A program made the translations under genes and the position numbers. From an uncultured Clostridia bacterium (GTDB taxonomy: Bacteria > Bacillota > Clostridia > TANB77 > CAG-508), in contig CAPYID010000010.1 in assembly GCA_948739805.1 (NCBI GenBank), positions 1 to 56,843 of the forward strand: a stretch of DNA of 56,843 bases, read 5' to 3'. Shown here in pieces: positions 27,029 through 34,851 of this stretch (the first letter of the stretch is position 1; every line of letters begins with the position of its first letter). The notes beneath the pieces are model-generated. The model was not told the DNA's origin. It searched no databases and saw only the letters and a list, made by a program, of their open reading frames with translations.

Positions 27029-27460
27029 TTAGCCGAAGTAGATAAGAAATTTAGCCATTTTAAGAATTTTAGGATTATGATAATGAAGCAAATTATCTAT
27101 TTCTGCATTATTTGCATCAATTTGCTCTTCAAGTTCCTTCTTTTTTTCTACAAGTACGTCTAAAGCTGTATCAATTTCTTTATCTGTCAGCGCAGAATTT
27201 GATGAAGTAGTTTCAATAATTAAAGTGTCCAATTCATCAAGTTCAAGTTCCAACTGCTGAATTTCTTCTTTGTAAATCTTAATATTTTCAGCAGTTTTAT
27301 CATAGAAGTAAATGTAGGAAGCATTAACCGCCCAAAAACCTGCCAAAATGCAACCACCAATAAAAAGATAATAATAAAAGTTTTCAGAAAGGTTACCCTT
27401 GTTCTTTTTAATATGTTGAATTATAAAAGGTGCAGCTACTACTAAAATTAAAATTAACAT
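27029..27460 (-). CDS. Small membrane protein with a coiled coil
   Basis: The 143-residue protein has two membrane helices (MLILILVVAAPFIIQHI and YYYLFIGGCILAGFWAVNASYIYFY), then a long acidic coiled coil (about 58-125: EEIQQLELELDELDTLI, EKKKELEEQIDANNAEI). A very strong ribosome site (TTAGGAGGA) stands 7 bases before the ATG, which supports a real gene. I do not recognise the family. Codon use is like its neighbours. Confidence 0.7.
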   Translation of the reverse strand: MLILILVVAAPFIIQHIKKNKGNLSENFYYYLFIGGCILAGFWAVNASYIYFYDKTAENIKIYKEEIQQLELELDELDTLIIETTSSNSALTDKEIDTALDVLVEKKKELEEQIDANNAEIDNLLHYHNPKILKMAKFLIYFG

Positions 27461-27590
27461 TTGTTTATCCTCCTAAGCATTGCTTAAACTGGGTTGAAAG
27501 GTTACATATATGTAAAAGAAGACAGGTAAATCATCTTCCTAATAGGGAAATGAATAAATACTGTAATTATATCTAATTAACTAAAATTCT

Positions 27591-27619
27591 ATTATATACT
27601 AAATTTACATAATTTTCAA
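27591..27619 (-). promoter_or_regulatory. Promoter of the small coiled-coil membrane protein gene
   Basis: On the minus strand TTGAAA (27614-27619) and TATAAT (27591-27596) are 17 bp apart. This leaves a leader of about 120 nt before the start codon at 27460. Confidence 0.6.
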
Positions 27620-27678
27620 TAATTAAAACAAAAATAAATATAATTTGAATAAAATTATACAAAATTGAAAAAATATTT

Positions 27679-27700
27679 GTAGAGACGAGTATTGCTCGTT
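27679..27700 (+). repeat. Short palindromic intergenic repeat (GTAGGG family), diverged copy
   Basis: GTAGAGACGAG and CTCGTT pair around TATTG. It lies directly before the gpr ribosome site. Confidence 0.6.
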
Positions 27701-27713
27701 AGAGAGGAATGAA

Positions 27714-28463
27714 TTGAATATGTATAATTTTAGAACAGATTTAGCAGTTGAAAGACGAGAGATTTTTAAGAAAGCCAATAAAATTGAAAATGAGATTGAG
27801 GGAGTTGAAGCAGAAGAAGTAATAGACAGTGAAGAAATAACTACAACAAGAGTAAAAATCACAACAGAAGAAGGAGAAAAAGCATTAGGAAAACCAATAG
27901 GGAATTATATAACAATAGATATAAAGAAAATAAAAAATATTGATGAAGATGGAATTCAAAATGCAGCAGATATATTATCAAGAGAATTAAAGTCTTTAAT
28001 TGATGAACAAATAGGAAAAGCAGAAGATATTTTAGTAGTAGGACTTGGAAATGAATATGTAACACCAGACTCTTTAGGACCAAAAGCAATAACCGAAATT
28101 GATGTAACAAGACACATATTAAACTATATGCCTGAATACTTAGAAGAAGGGACAAGACCAGTAAGTGCAATATCTCCAGGAGTATTAGGAACAACAGGAA
28201 TAGAAACATTAGAAATATTGAAAGGAATAGTAGACAATATAAAACCAAAATTAATAATAGTAATAGACGCATTAGCATCTAGGAGCATAGAAAGAATAAG
28301 TAGTACAATACAAATAGCAGACACAGGAATAGTACCAGGAGCAGGAGTTGGAAACACAAGAAAAGAACTAAGCAAAAAAACACTTGGAATACCAGTAGTT
28401 GCTTTAGGAATACCAACAGTTGTAGATATTTTTTCTTGTAACGCAAAAAATAAAAAGGACTAG
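27714..28463 (+). CDS. gpr: Germination protease GPR, C-terminally shortened
   Basis: GPR degrades small acid-soluble proteins when spores germinate. The product starts with YNFRTDLAVERREI, and the autoprocessing-type opening is followed by TTRVKITTEEGEKALGKPIGNYITI. Also present are VVGLGNEYVTPDSLGPKAI, PGVLGTTGIETLEI, IVIDALASRSIERISSTIQIADTGI and PGAGVGNTRKELS. The protein stops 12 residues after GIPTVVD, giving 249 residues instead of the usual 320 or more, so the C-terminal 70 or more residues are missing. The conjugative element begins shortly after, so truncation by its insertion is likely. TTG 27714 has the better ribosome-site spacing; ATG 27720 is the alternative. Confidence 0.85.
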   Translation: MNMYNFRTDLAVERREIFKKANKIENEIEGVEAEEVIDSEEITTTRVKITTEEGEKALGKPIGNYITIDIKKIKNIDEDGIQNAADILSRELKSLIDEQIGKAEDILVVGLGNEYVTPDSLGPKAITEIDVTRHILNYMPEYLEEGTRPVSAISPGVLGTTGIETLEILKGIVDNIKPKLIIVIDALASRSIERISSTIQIADTGIVPGAGVGNTRKELSKKTLGIPVVALGIPTVVDIFSCNAKNKKD

Positions 28464-28499
28464 AAATCTTACAAACCTTGATGAGAGTAGGTGTATAAG

Positions 28500-28688
28500 A
28501 TGAAAAAAGTAGTGATAAAAGATAAAGAAATCATAAAAAAAATATTACATAATAAGGCTAATTGTAATGAAATGACTATATACATAATGGGAATAAATGA
28601 AAAATTAGCGATAATAGATACAGATACATTAAAGAGAAGAGTATTTATACCAATAGAAAAAATAAAAAATGTTATAGATAATATATAA
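28500..28688 (+). CDS. Small hypothetical protein after gpr
   Basis: The 62-residue basic protein (MKKVVIKDKEIIKKILHNKANC to KNVIDNI) has no recognisable motif. The in-frame GTG at 28491 is a possible alternative start; neither has a strong ribosome site (TAGGTG lies 10 bases before the ATG). It may be the last gene before the conjugative element or its first gene. A terminator follows. Confidence 0.4.
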   Translation: MKKVVIKDKEIIKKILHNKANCNEMTIYIMGINEKLAIIDTDTLKRRVFIPIEKIKNVIDNI

Positions 28689-28701
28689 TAATACCAACTT
28701 G

Positions 28702-28736
28702 GAGAATTAAATTTTAAAATTTAGTTCTCTTTTTTA
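28702..28736 (+). terminator. Terminator at the left end of the conjugative element region
   Basis: GAGAATTAAATTTT pairs with AAAATTTAGTTCTC (one G-T pair), followed by six T. Confidence 0.85.
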
Positions 28737-28760
28737 ATGGAAAAATGGAAGTGAAATAGA

Positions 28761-28850
28761 ATGATGCAATTAGTTATGGGAAGAATTTTCCCCTTAGTTT
28801 TATATGCACTAATAATTGTGGGAGAAGGAGATGATATAAAAAATGAATGA
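28761..28850 (+). CDS. Leader-like small hydrophobic peptide before rep
   Basis: A 29-codon frame (MMQLVMGRIFPLVLYALIIV, then an acidic end) follows GGAAGTG and ends by overlapping the start codon of rep. The overlap suggests translational coupling. A short peptide of this kind may be a regulatory uORF or a small membrane peptide. Confidence 0.35.
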   Translation: MMQLVMGRIFPLVLYALIIVGEGDDIKNE

Positions 28851-29658
28851 AGAAAATAGAGTGGGGTATTATGCTATTATTCCTGCAAACGTCAGATATG
28901 ATAGTGAACTAACAGATAAAGCAAAATTGTTATATGGAGAAATTACTTGTTTGAGTAATAAAGAAGGATATTGCTTTGCTACAAATAAGTATTTTGCTAA
29001 ATTATATAATTGTACTAATCGTGCAATTCAAAGTGCAATTTCAAAATTACAAGAACGAGGATATATAAATATTGTAATTGAGGATAACTACCAAAGAAAA
29101 ATATTTATAGCATCTTCAATGGGGTATGAAAAAAATTTCATAGGGGGGAACGAAAAAAATTTCACACGAGGGTATGAAAAAAATTTCACCAATAATATTA
29201 TAAATAATAATATGATAGATAAATTTTTTTTATATATAAGAAATGAAGATGAAAAAGTTCCAAAGGAATTTGCAAAGGTTGATAAAATGAAGATAATTGA
29301 AATCCTTTACAATTATGAAATGCTTTATTCTAATGAGATGCTACAATACATACAAGGAGAAAATTTGCAGAAGATTAAAGAAATAACTTATACATTAGCA
29401 TTAATTGTGAAAGAAAATTTAGAGCAGTCCATTTACAAAATTTCAAGGGATAGATTAATACAATTATATAACGAGTGTAAGACACGAGAATTAGAATATA
29501 AAGGAACTGAAAATGAGATAGAGGGATTTGTTAATTATTATTATAAAAGTATAAAAAATGATTTGGTTAAAGATAATAACCAGTCTTTTTTTATACCTAA
29601 AAATGAGCAAGATACTAATAGCATCATTGTAAATGATGAGGAAGGAGCAGAATTATGA
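28843..29658 (+). CDS. Helix-turn-helix replication initiator of the element
   Basis: The 271-residue protein starts GYYAIIPANVRYDSELTDKAKLLYGEITCLSNKEGYCFATNKYFAKLYNCT-type sequence, a winged helix-turn-helix found in replication initiators and replisome organisers of phages and conjugative elements. About residues 94-117 are three tandem 8-residue units (GYEKNFxx), encoded by three 24-bp repeats. The C-terminal half is helical and uncharacterised. Ribosome site GGAGAAGGAG. It probably opens the element's own origin; this role is inferred from the domain and its place as the first large gene. Confidence 0.7.
   Translation: MNEENRVGYYAIIPANVRYDSELTDKAKLLYGEITCLSNKEGYCFATNKYFAKLYNCTNRAIQSAISKLQERGYINIVIEDNYQRKIFIASSMGYEKNFIGGNEKNFTRGYEKNFTNNIINNNMIDKFFLYIRNEDEKVPKEFAKVDKMKIIEILYNYEMLYSNEMLQYIQGENLQKIKEITYTLALIVKENLEQSIYKISRDRLIQLYNECKTRELEYKGTENEIEGFVNYYYKSIKNDLVKDNNQSFFIPKNEQDTNSIIVNDEEGAEL
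29122..29193 (+). repeat. Three 24-bp direct repeats inside rep (possible iterons)
   Basis: Units start at 29122, 29146 and 29170. All contain GAAAAAAATTTCA and encode G-Y/N-E-K-N-F plus two residues. Origins placed inside initiator genes often use such repeats as binding sites. An AT-rich stretch follows directly (29190-29235). Confidence 0.65.
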
Positions 29659-29855
29659 AATTTAATGTATTTGAACTATATAATCACAAATCTAAAAGAC
29701 GAGTTCAATGTGCAATAGTAGGAACAGATAATTCTCTTGTTCTAATTACAGTATTAGATAAAATAACAAAAGTACGAGAATACAAAAGTAAAAAAGACTT
29801 GGTAAAGGATTTAATTATTTTAAAGAGAAAGACCAAGTCATCTTTATTAAAATAA
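29655..29855 (+). CDS. Small hypothetical protein of the element
   Basis: The 66-residue basic protein (MKFNVFELYNHKSKRRVQCAIVG) overlaps the rep stop by four bases (ATGA), so it is co-translated. I do not recognise it. The predicted strands in the first half (VQCAIVGTDNSLVLITVLDK) suggest a small beta fold. Confidence 0.55.
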   Translation: MKFNVFELYNHKSKRRVQCAIVGTDNSLVLITVLDKITKVREYKSKKDLVKDLIILKRKTKSSLLK

Positions 29856-29882
29856 AATTTATAAATAGAAGGGAAACATGAT

Positions 29883-30029
29883 ATGAGAAAGATATATTGC
29901 GATTTTTGTAAAGAGGAAATAAGGGTAATTTATCATGAAATAGAAGTTGATAATCTAAAATATGAAGTTTGTGATAAATGCTATATGAAGTTTATAGATA
30001 AAAAAGTGATAAAGGAGAAACAAAATTAG
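29883..30029 (+). CDS. Small zinc-ribbon protein (48 residues)
   Basis: The frame starts MRKIYCDFCKEEIRVIYHE and has CxxC twice (CDFC and CDKC), 27 residues apart, the layout of a one-zinc ribbon. GAAGGG lies upstream with long spacing. It fits between two genes in the same direction and its Cys spacing supports it being real. The function is unknown. Confidence 0.6.
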   Translation: MRKIYCDFCKEEIRVIYHEIEVDNLKYEVCDKCYMKFIDKKVIKEKQN

Positions 30030-30058
30030 AAAGTAAAATTTAAGAGGAGGATTTTATA

Positions 30059-30692
30059 ATGGTAAATAGTGATGTTTTGAAAAGATTAGAAGAAAAACTA
30101 GATATAATCATAGATTTTAATTTGAAAACTGATAATGAAAAAATAACTGAAGAAGAAAAAACAGAAGATATGAAGAAAGTTAGGGAGAATACAAACAGAA
30201 AAAGAATAAATAAGATTCTTTATTCTTTACCAGAGTTAGAAGAATATGCACAGTTAAAAGATTTATCAAAAGAAGAAATTGAAGATATAACAGATACATA
30301 CTTTCAAACAATAGTAATGGGTACGAAAGACATGAATAGTGCTATTGAATATTCGTTATTTAAAGATGATATGAAAGACAAGCTAAAAACAAAGCTATTT
30401 GTTGATAGAATACACAAAATACTAGATTCATATTTAGAAAAAGAAAACGATAAGAAATTAGATTCTTCTAAAAGAACAGAGAATAATAGTTTAGAAGCTC
30501 TTAATATAAAGAAAACAATATTAAGAAGAGTATATGGATATAAAATACAACCAGGAGAGAAAAAAGTAAAATCAAGAGAACAACTATCTGAAGAATTAAA
30601 TTATACACCACGAACTATCTATATTTATCAAAATGAATTGTTAGATGATTTAGCACCATCATTTTTTCGGAGTAAATGGACTAATATTATAA
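30059..30692 (+). CDS. Sigma-factor-like helix-turn-helix regulator, last codons read through a +1 shift at CGG
   Basis: The protein is acidic and helical. Its C-terminal part (LRRVYGYKIQPGEKKVKSREQLSEELNYTPRTIYIYQNELLDDLAPSFF) has a sigma-region-4-like helix-turn-helix (SREQLSEELNYTPRTIYIYQNE). CGG occurs in frame at 30668-30670. Read plainly, the protein would end with a 14-residue basic tail at 30712. Skipping C30668 gives the ending GVNGLIL and a stop at 30690-30692. A hydrophobic G-x-x-G-hydrophobic ending resembles what I recall from related element regulators, so this reading (210 residues) is preferred. This is the least certain of the seven CGG sites. Ribosome site: GAGGAGG. Confidence 0.65.
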
Positions 30693-30722
30693 TAAGTTAT
30701 TCTAAAAGTTAAAAGTCAGTTA

Positions 30723-30842
30723 ATAACGCAGGAAAGTGTTCATAAGGAACACTGGAAACACATAAAAGGTCAAGCCTTTTAGATTATTAATAAGTAAATA
30801 GTATTATTAAGATTTTAATAAAAGTACCTACGTAGGTATTTT
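30723..30842 (+). repeat. Left copy of a long inverted repeat (possible RNA or origin structure)
   Basis: The 66 bases from 30725 match the reverse complement of 35801-35866 at 64 positions, and weaker similarity continues outward. It holds the hairpins GTGTTC-ATAAG-GAACAC and AAAAGG-TCAAG-CCTTTT, and ends with the palindrome TACCTACGTAGGTA and a T-run that could act as a terminator. The remaining bases up to 30925 hold no gene. Confidence 0.8.
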
Positions 30843-30925
30843 TTTATTTTACTTAAAAAGTAATGAGAAAACTAGAAAATACTGTGAAAACGATTCTAAA
30901 AATAATTTAGAAGGAGATAAAAAAT

Positions 30926-31183
30926 ATGACAAAGGAACAAAGAAGAATATACAAAAAAAATTATAGAGAAAGAAATGAGAAAAAATTTAAAGATAATAGA
31001 AGTAAATATAACAAACAGTATTATGCTAGAACTAGAAGATATGGATATAGTAAATGGACAGAAGAGATGGACAAGATAGTTTTGGAACATAATATAACAG
31101 ATACAGAAATATCTAAATTAATTAATAAATCAGTAATGGCAATTCAAGTAAGAAGGTGTAGGTTAAAAAAATATGAACAATGA
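30926..31183 (+). CDS. Small SANT/Myb-like DNA-binding protein
   Basis: The 85-residue basic protein opens with a Lys/Arg-rich stretch (TKEQRRIYKKNYRERNEKK). It then has YSKWTEEMDKIVLEHNITDTEISKLINKSVMAIQVRRCRLKK, which matches the W-T-x-E-x-D helix and the SxxAIxxRxxRL helix of SANT-type homing and regulatory domains. Genes of this type are common in conjugative elements. Ribosome site: GAAGGAG. It overlaps the next gene by 11 bases. Confidence 0.6.
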   Translation: MTKEQRRIYKKNYRERNEKKFKDNRSKYNKQYYARTRRYGYSKWTEEMDKIVLEHNITDTEISKLINKSVMAIQVRRCRLKKYEQ

Positions 31184-31406
31184 TATGCGATATATACAAC
31201 GAAGAAAAAGAAGAAAATGTATCAAACTGAATACATATAATTTATTTTTATTTGGCAGATTAAATAACCTTAGTAGAGCAAAAGCCTATTGTGAATTGCA
31301 TAAATGCTATTTAGAAGGCAAGGATATAAGAGAAAAAAGATGTAATCATAAATCATGTAAACATTTAAAAGAATTAGATAAAAAGAAGAATATAATAAAG
31401 GAATAA
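31173..31406 (+). CDS. Small Cys/His-rich protein of the element
   Basis: The 77-residue basic protein carries YCELHKCYLEGKDIREKRCNHKSCKHL, with five Cys and three His in the C-terminal half that could bind zinc. The N-terminus is rich in Arg and Lys. It is found between the SANT-like protein and RadC with overlapping frames, so it is part of the same operon. Function unknown. Confidence 0.6.
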   Translation: MNNDMRYIQRRKRRKCIKLNTYNLFLFGRLNNLSRAKAYCELHKCYLEGKDIREKRCNHKSCKHLKELDKKKNIIKE

Positions 31407-31412
31407 AGAAAG

Positions 31413-32018
31413 ATGAATATTAATGTGAATGTAATTAATAATCCTAAAAAGAATATTAGTGAAGATATTAAAGTTAAATGTACAAGTGATGTAGTTAAAA
31501 TAAAAGAAGTACAAGCGATAAAAAATGCAATGAGAGAACATTTATTATTTATTGGATTGGATAATAAAAACAATGTGAAGAATATTAGTTTATTAGGTAT
31601 TGGTACTAGCTGTAATGTAATAATTGATACTAAGGAAATTATAAGGTTAGCACTATTTTCTGCTAGTGATAAGATCATTCTAGTACATAATCATCCATCC
31701 AATAGTTTAGAGCCAAGCAAAGCCGATTTACATTTCACAAATGTAACAAATGAAATACTCAAGGTATTTAATATAGAACTACTAGATCACATTATTGTAA
31801 CTGAAAAGGAACACGTTAGTATGGAAAAAATACAAAAAATTAGTAATGAATATGAATTTGAAACTATTGATAATATGAAAAAAGGTTTATTGCTAGAAGA
31901 AAATAAAATACTTAAGCAACAAATTGAAGAATTACAAAGAAGGAATGAAAGGTTTGAAACAAATGATGAAAATGAAGAATTAACTTTAAAAAATATTGAT
32001 GATGAAAATGAATTATAG
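31413..32018 (+). CDS. RadC-like JAB-domain protein of the element
   Basis: The 201-residue protein contains the JAMM metal-site motif HNHPSNSLEPSKAD with FIGLDNKNNVKNISLLGIGTSCNVIIDTKEIIRLALFSASDKIILV before it and LLDHIIVTEKEHVSM after it. This is the RadC/MPN(+) fold without the helix-hairpin-helix domain of chromosomal RadC. Such short forms are frequent in conjugative elements and are linked with anti-restriction or DNA processing, but the activity is not established. The tail is a coiled coil (LLEENKILKQQIEELQRRNERFE). Confidence 0.8.
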   Translation: MNINVNVINNPKKNISEDIKVKCTSDVVKIKEVQAIKNAMREHLLFIGLDNKNNVKNISLLGIGTSCNVIIDTKEIIRLALFSASDKIILVHNHPSNSLEPSKADLHFTNVTNEILKVFNIELLDHIIVTEKEHVSMEKIQKISNEYEFETIDNMKKGLLLEENKILKQQIEELQRRNERFETNDENEELTLKNIDDENEL

Positions 32019-32034
32019 AAGGAGTAGATGAAGT

Positions 32035-34111
32035 ATGAGTAAAATATTAATTATTGCAGAAAAGCCTAGTTTGGCAAAAACAATTATAAAAGCAGTAGGA
32101 GGAGTAGGAACATTTAAAGATTACTACGAAAATGATAAGTATGTTATAACATCGCAATTTCGGTCATTTATTAGAACTAAAATCTATTGGAGATTACAAA
32201 AAAGAGCCTGAACGTGATAAAAAATGGACATTGGAGGATTTACCATACTTTCCAAAAGAGTTTGAATATAAAATTAAATCTGACAAAGGTATAAAAGATA
32301 GATATAATATAATTAAATCGCTAATCAAAAGAAATGATATAATTGAAATTGTAAATGCAGGTGATCCTGACCGAGAGGGCGAAACATTAGTAAATATTGT
32401 AGTATATCAAATATTTGATGAATTAAAATTAAAAAAGCAAGTAAGTAGAATATGGTTAGATCCGTTGACAGAAGAAAAGGTAAGAGAAGAATTAAATAAT
32501 AGAAAACCTATTGAAAAAACAGAAAACTTATATAAAGAAGGAAAAACAAGAGCTTATTTGGATTGGTTATATGGAATAAATTTAACTGAATATAATACAT
32601 TGAAAGTAGGAAAGTTAATGAATACAGGAAGAGTTATAATTCCATTAGTGCGTTGGATTTATGATAGAGAGCAAACAATAAATAATTTCATTCCAGAGGA
32701 ATATTATCCTATTGAAGTAACAGTAAATAAGGATGGAAAAGAAATCAAATTAAATTTTAATGAGTTAAAGTTTAAGGAAAAGAGAGAAGCAGAATATATA
32801 GCTGATTTGATAAAAGATGAAAATGTAAAAGTAATAGGTGTAGAAGCAAAAGAGCAGATAAAGAATCCTAAAAAACTATTTTCTCTCTCAACTTTACAAT
32901 CATATATGTTTCAAAAATTTAAAATTACAATATCAAATACATTGAGTATAGTTCAATCTTTATATGAAAAAGGATTTTTGACATATCCAAGAACAGACAC
33001 TGAATATTTAAGTGAAGATGAAAAGAATAAAGTAAAGGAAATATTGAAATATCAAGATAATGATGATTTAGAGTTTAAAGATTCTAAATCTATTTTTGAT
33101 TCAAGTAAAGTGGAAAGTCATACAGCAATTATAATTACAACTAAAACACCAAAACTTGATACATTAACTGACTTAGAGAAAAAAGTATATTTGACAGTAA
33201 GAAATCGTTTCTATTCTAACTTTTGTAAAGAAAAATGTATATTAGAAAAAACGATAGCAAGTTTAGAAATAGATAAATATAAAACTAAACTTATAGGAAC
33301 TGCAGTAAAAGAAAAAGGATATTTGAAATATGAAAATGATATTGGAGAAAACGAAATACCAAAGTTTGTAATAAATGAAGAGTTGCTTCCAAAATTAAAA
33401 GTAACTGAAAAGCAAACTGAAACACCAGTACATTTATCAGAATCGGATTTAATTAAATTATGTAAAAATCCATTTAAGGATGATTTGCTAAAAGAAGATG
33501 AGGAAGAAGAAAAAGATGATAATGAAGAGTATAAAAAGATTTTAGAGGGAAGTCAGATAGGAACAGAAGCAACAAGAGCTTTAATGATAGAGAAAATAAA
33601 AAATGTTGGATATGTAAAAGTCGAGAAAAATAAACTTCTTATTACTGAATATGGAATAAAATTTATTGAAACGCTAGAAGAATTAAAAGAGAATTTATGG
33701 AAAGAAAAGACAGCAGAGATGAACAAAAATTTGAAAAAAATATCAAGAGGAGAATTAGAGCCTAGTGAAGTAATTAACGAAGCACAAAAAGAGATAAAAG
33801 AAATATTTGCACAGAACATAGAAATAGAAAAGGTTACAACTAATATAGGAAAAGAAGTTATAGGAAAATGTCCAATTTGTGGAAAGGATATTATCGAAAA
33901 TTCATATTATTTTAGTTGCACTGGATACAAAGAAGGATGTAAATTTGGAATTAGTAAAAAGATTGCAGGAAAAACAATATCTAAAGTAAATGCTAAGCAG
34001 TTATTAAAAAATGGAGAAACAAATATGGTAAGTGGCTTTAAAAGTAAAAAAGGAAGAGTTTTTCAAGCAAAATTAATACTAAATGATAATAAAGTTGAAT
34101 TTGAGTTTTAA
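32035..34111 (+). CDS. topB: DNA topoisomerase III of the element, read through a +1 shift at CGG
   Basis: The start MSKILIIAEKPSLAKTIIKAVGG is the Toprim domain opening. CGG at 32161-32163 (codon 43) then leads to a stop after 17 more codons. Skipping C32161 gives FGHLLELKSIGDYKKEPERDKKWTLEDLPYFP, the expected GHLxxL motif. The rest is intact: DPDREGETLVNIV (CGA read as Arg, as expected), MNTGRVIIPLV, active-site region YEKGFLTYPRTDTEYLSEDE, SHTAII, GTEATRA and a C-terminal Cys zinc ribbon (CPICGKDI, SCTGYKEGC). The joined protein has 691 residues, normal for this family. It probably resolves replication or transfer intermediates. Confidence 0.9.
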
Positions 34112-34150
34112 TTTAGTAATACATAAAAATAAAAAAATAGGAGAATAAAA

Positions 34151-34666
34151 ATGATTGAATTTATAGAGAAAGAACCATATAAAGATTTTGATAGATGGAA
34201 TTGGAGAGAATGTTTAATGTATCCAACATTTATGATTAAAGATAATAAGGAATACTTTGTCCTAAATAGGCGAAGTCCACAAGAAGAATGGGATGAAAAA
34301 GATGATAAGAAAGTTTTAGACATATTACAAAGAAATGATGGAAGATATACATATTTTTATAATCGTCTTTTAGAAGGAAGTCCTTATGATTTTTTAAAAG
34401 AAGTTATTAAGAATAAATATTCATTTGAAGAATTTTCAGAACTTATAGAACATAAAGAAAGAAATTATTGTGATTTTCATGGAAATTTAAAAGAAATATC
34501 ATCAGCTTTTCATTATCGAATATATGATGATAAGATGAGTAAGAATATAAGAAATGTTTTTAATCTTATCAATAATAAAGAATGGACAAGAGCAGAAACA
34601 AAAATAAATGAATGTATAAAAGAAGAAAAAAAGATAATAGAGTTAGATGAAGAATGTAAAATGTAA
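34151..34666 (+). CDS. Hypothetical protein of the element after topB
   Basis: The 171-residue protein has WNWRECLMYPTFMIKDNKEYFVLNRRSPQEEWDEKDD and a helical second half. I do not recognise a domain. A ribosome site (TAGGAG) precedes the ATG, and 39 bp separate it from topB. The promoter and hairpin module of parB begins six bases after its stop, so it is the last gene of the rep-topB operon. Confidence 0.6.
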   Translation: MIEFIEKEPYKDFDRWNWRECLMYPTFMIKDNKEYFVLNRRSPQEEWDEKDDKKVLDILQRNDGRYTYFYNRLLEGSPYDFLKEVIKNKYSFEEFSELIEHKERNYCDFHGNLKEISSAFHYRIYDDKMSKNIRNVFNLINNKEWTRAETKINECIKEEKKIIELDEECKM

Positions 34667-34671
34667 TCTGT

Positions 34672-34726
34672 TTTCAAAAATACTTCAAAATCATTTCATT
34701 GTGAAAAGGCTATGTAGATATTAAAA
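34672..34726 (+). promoter_or_regulatory. Shared operator and promoter module, copy 1 (before parB)
   Basis: Three TTCA-type repeats (TTTCAAAAA, CTTCAAAAT, TTTCATTGT) are spaced about 11 bp apart from 34672. The last one overlaps the -35 box TTGTGA (34699-34704), followed by exactly 16 bp and TTAAAA (34721-34726). The -10 is the weakest of the four copies. Confidence 0.7.
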
Positions 34727-34771
34727 TCATATTGTGGGTATCATTTTTCCCCTTTTAATATTTTGGCAGAT

Positions 34772-34812
34772 GAGATTATTTAAGAAATTAAATAGTCTCT
34801 TTTTTTATTTTA
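34772..34812 (+). terminator. Attenuator-like hairpin before parB
   Basis: GAGATTATTTAA (34772-34783) pairs with TTAAATAGTCTC (34788-34799; one G-T pair) and is followed by eight T. It lies between promoter copy 1 and the parB ribosome site, so read-through is needed to express parB from this promoter. Confidence 0.75.
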
Positions 34813-34851
34813 TTCAGATACCTAACAATAATGAAAGAGAGGTATTTACTT

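Noticed and set aside
30723..30842. Known riboswitch or tracrRNA at the inverted repeat
   Set aside because: The hairpins do not fit a riboswitch class I can name, and no Cas gene is nearby.
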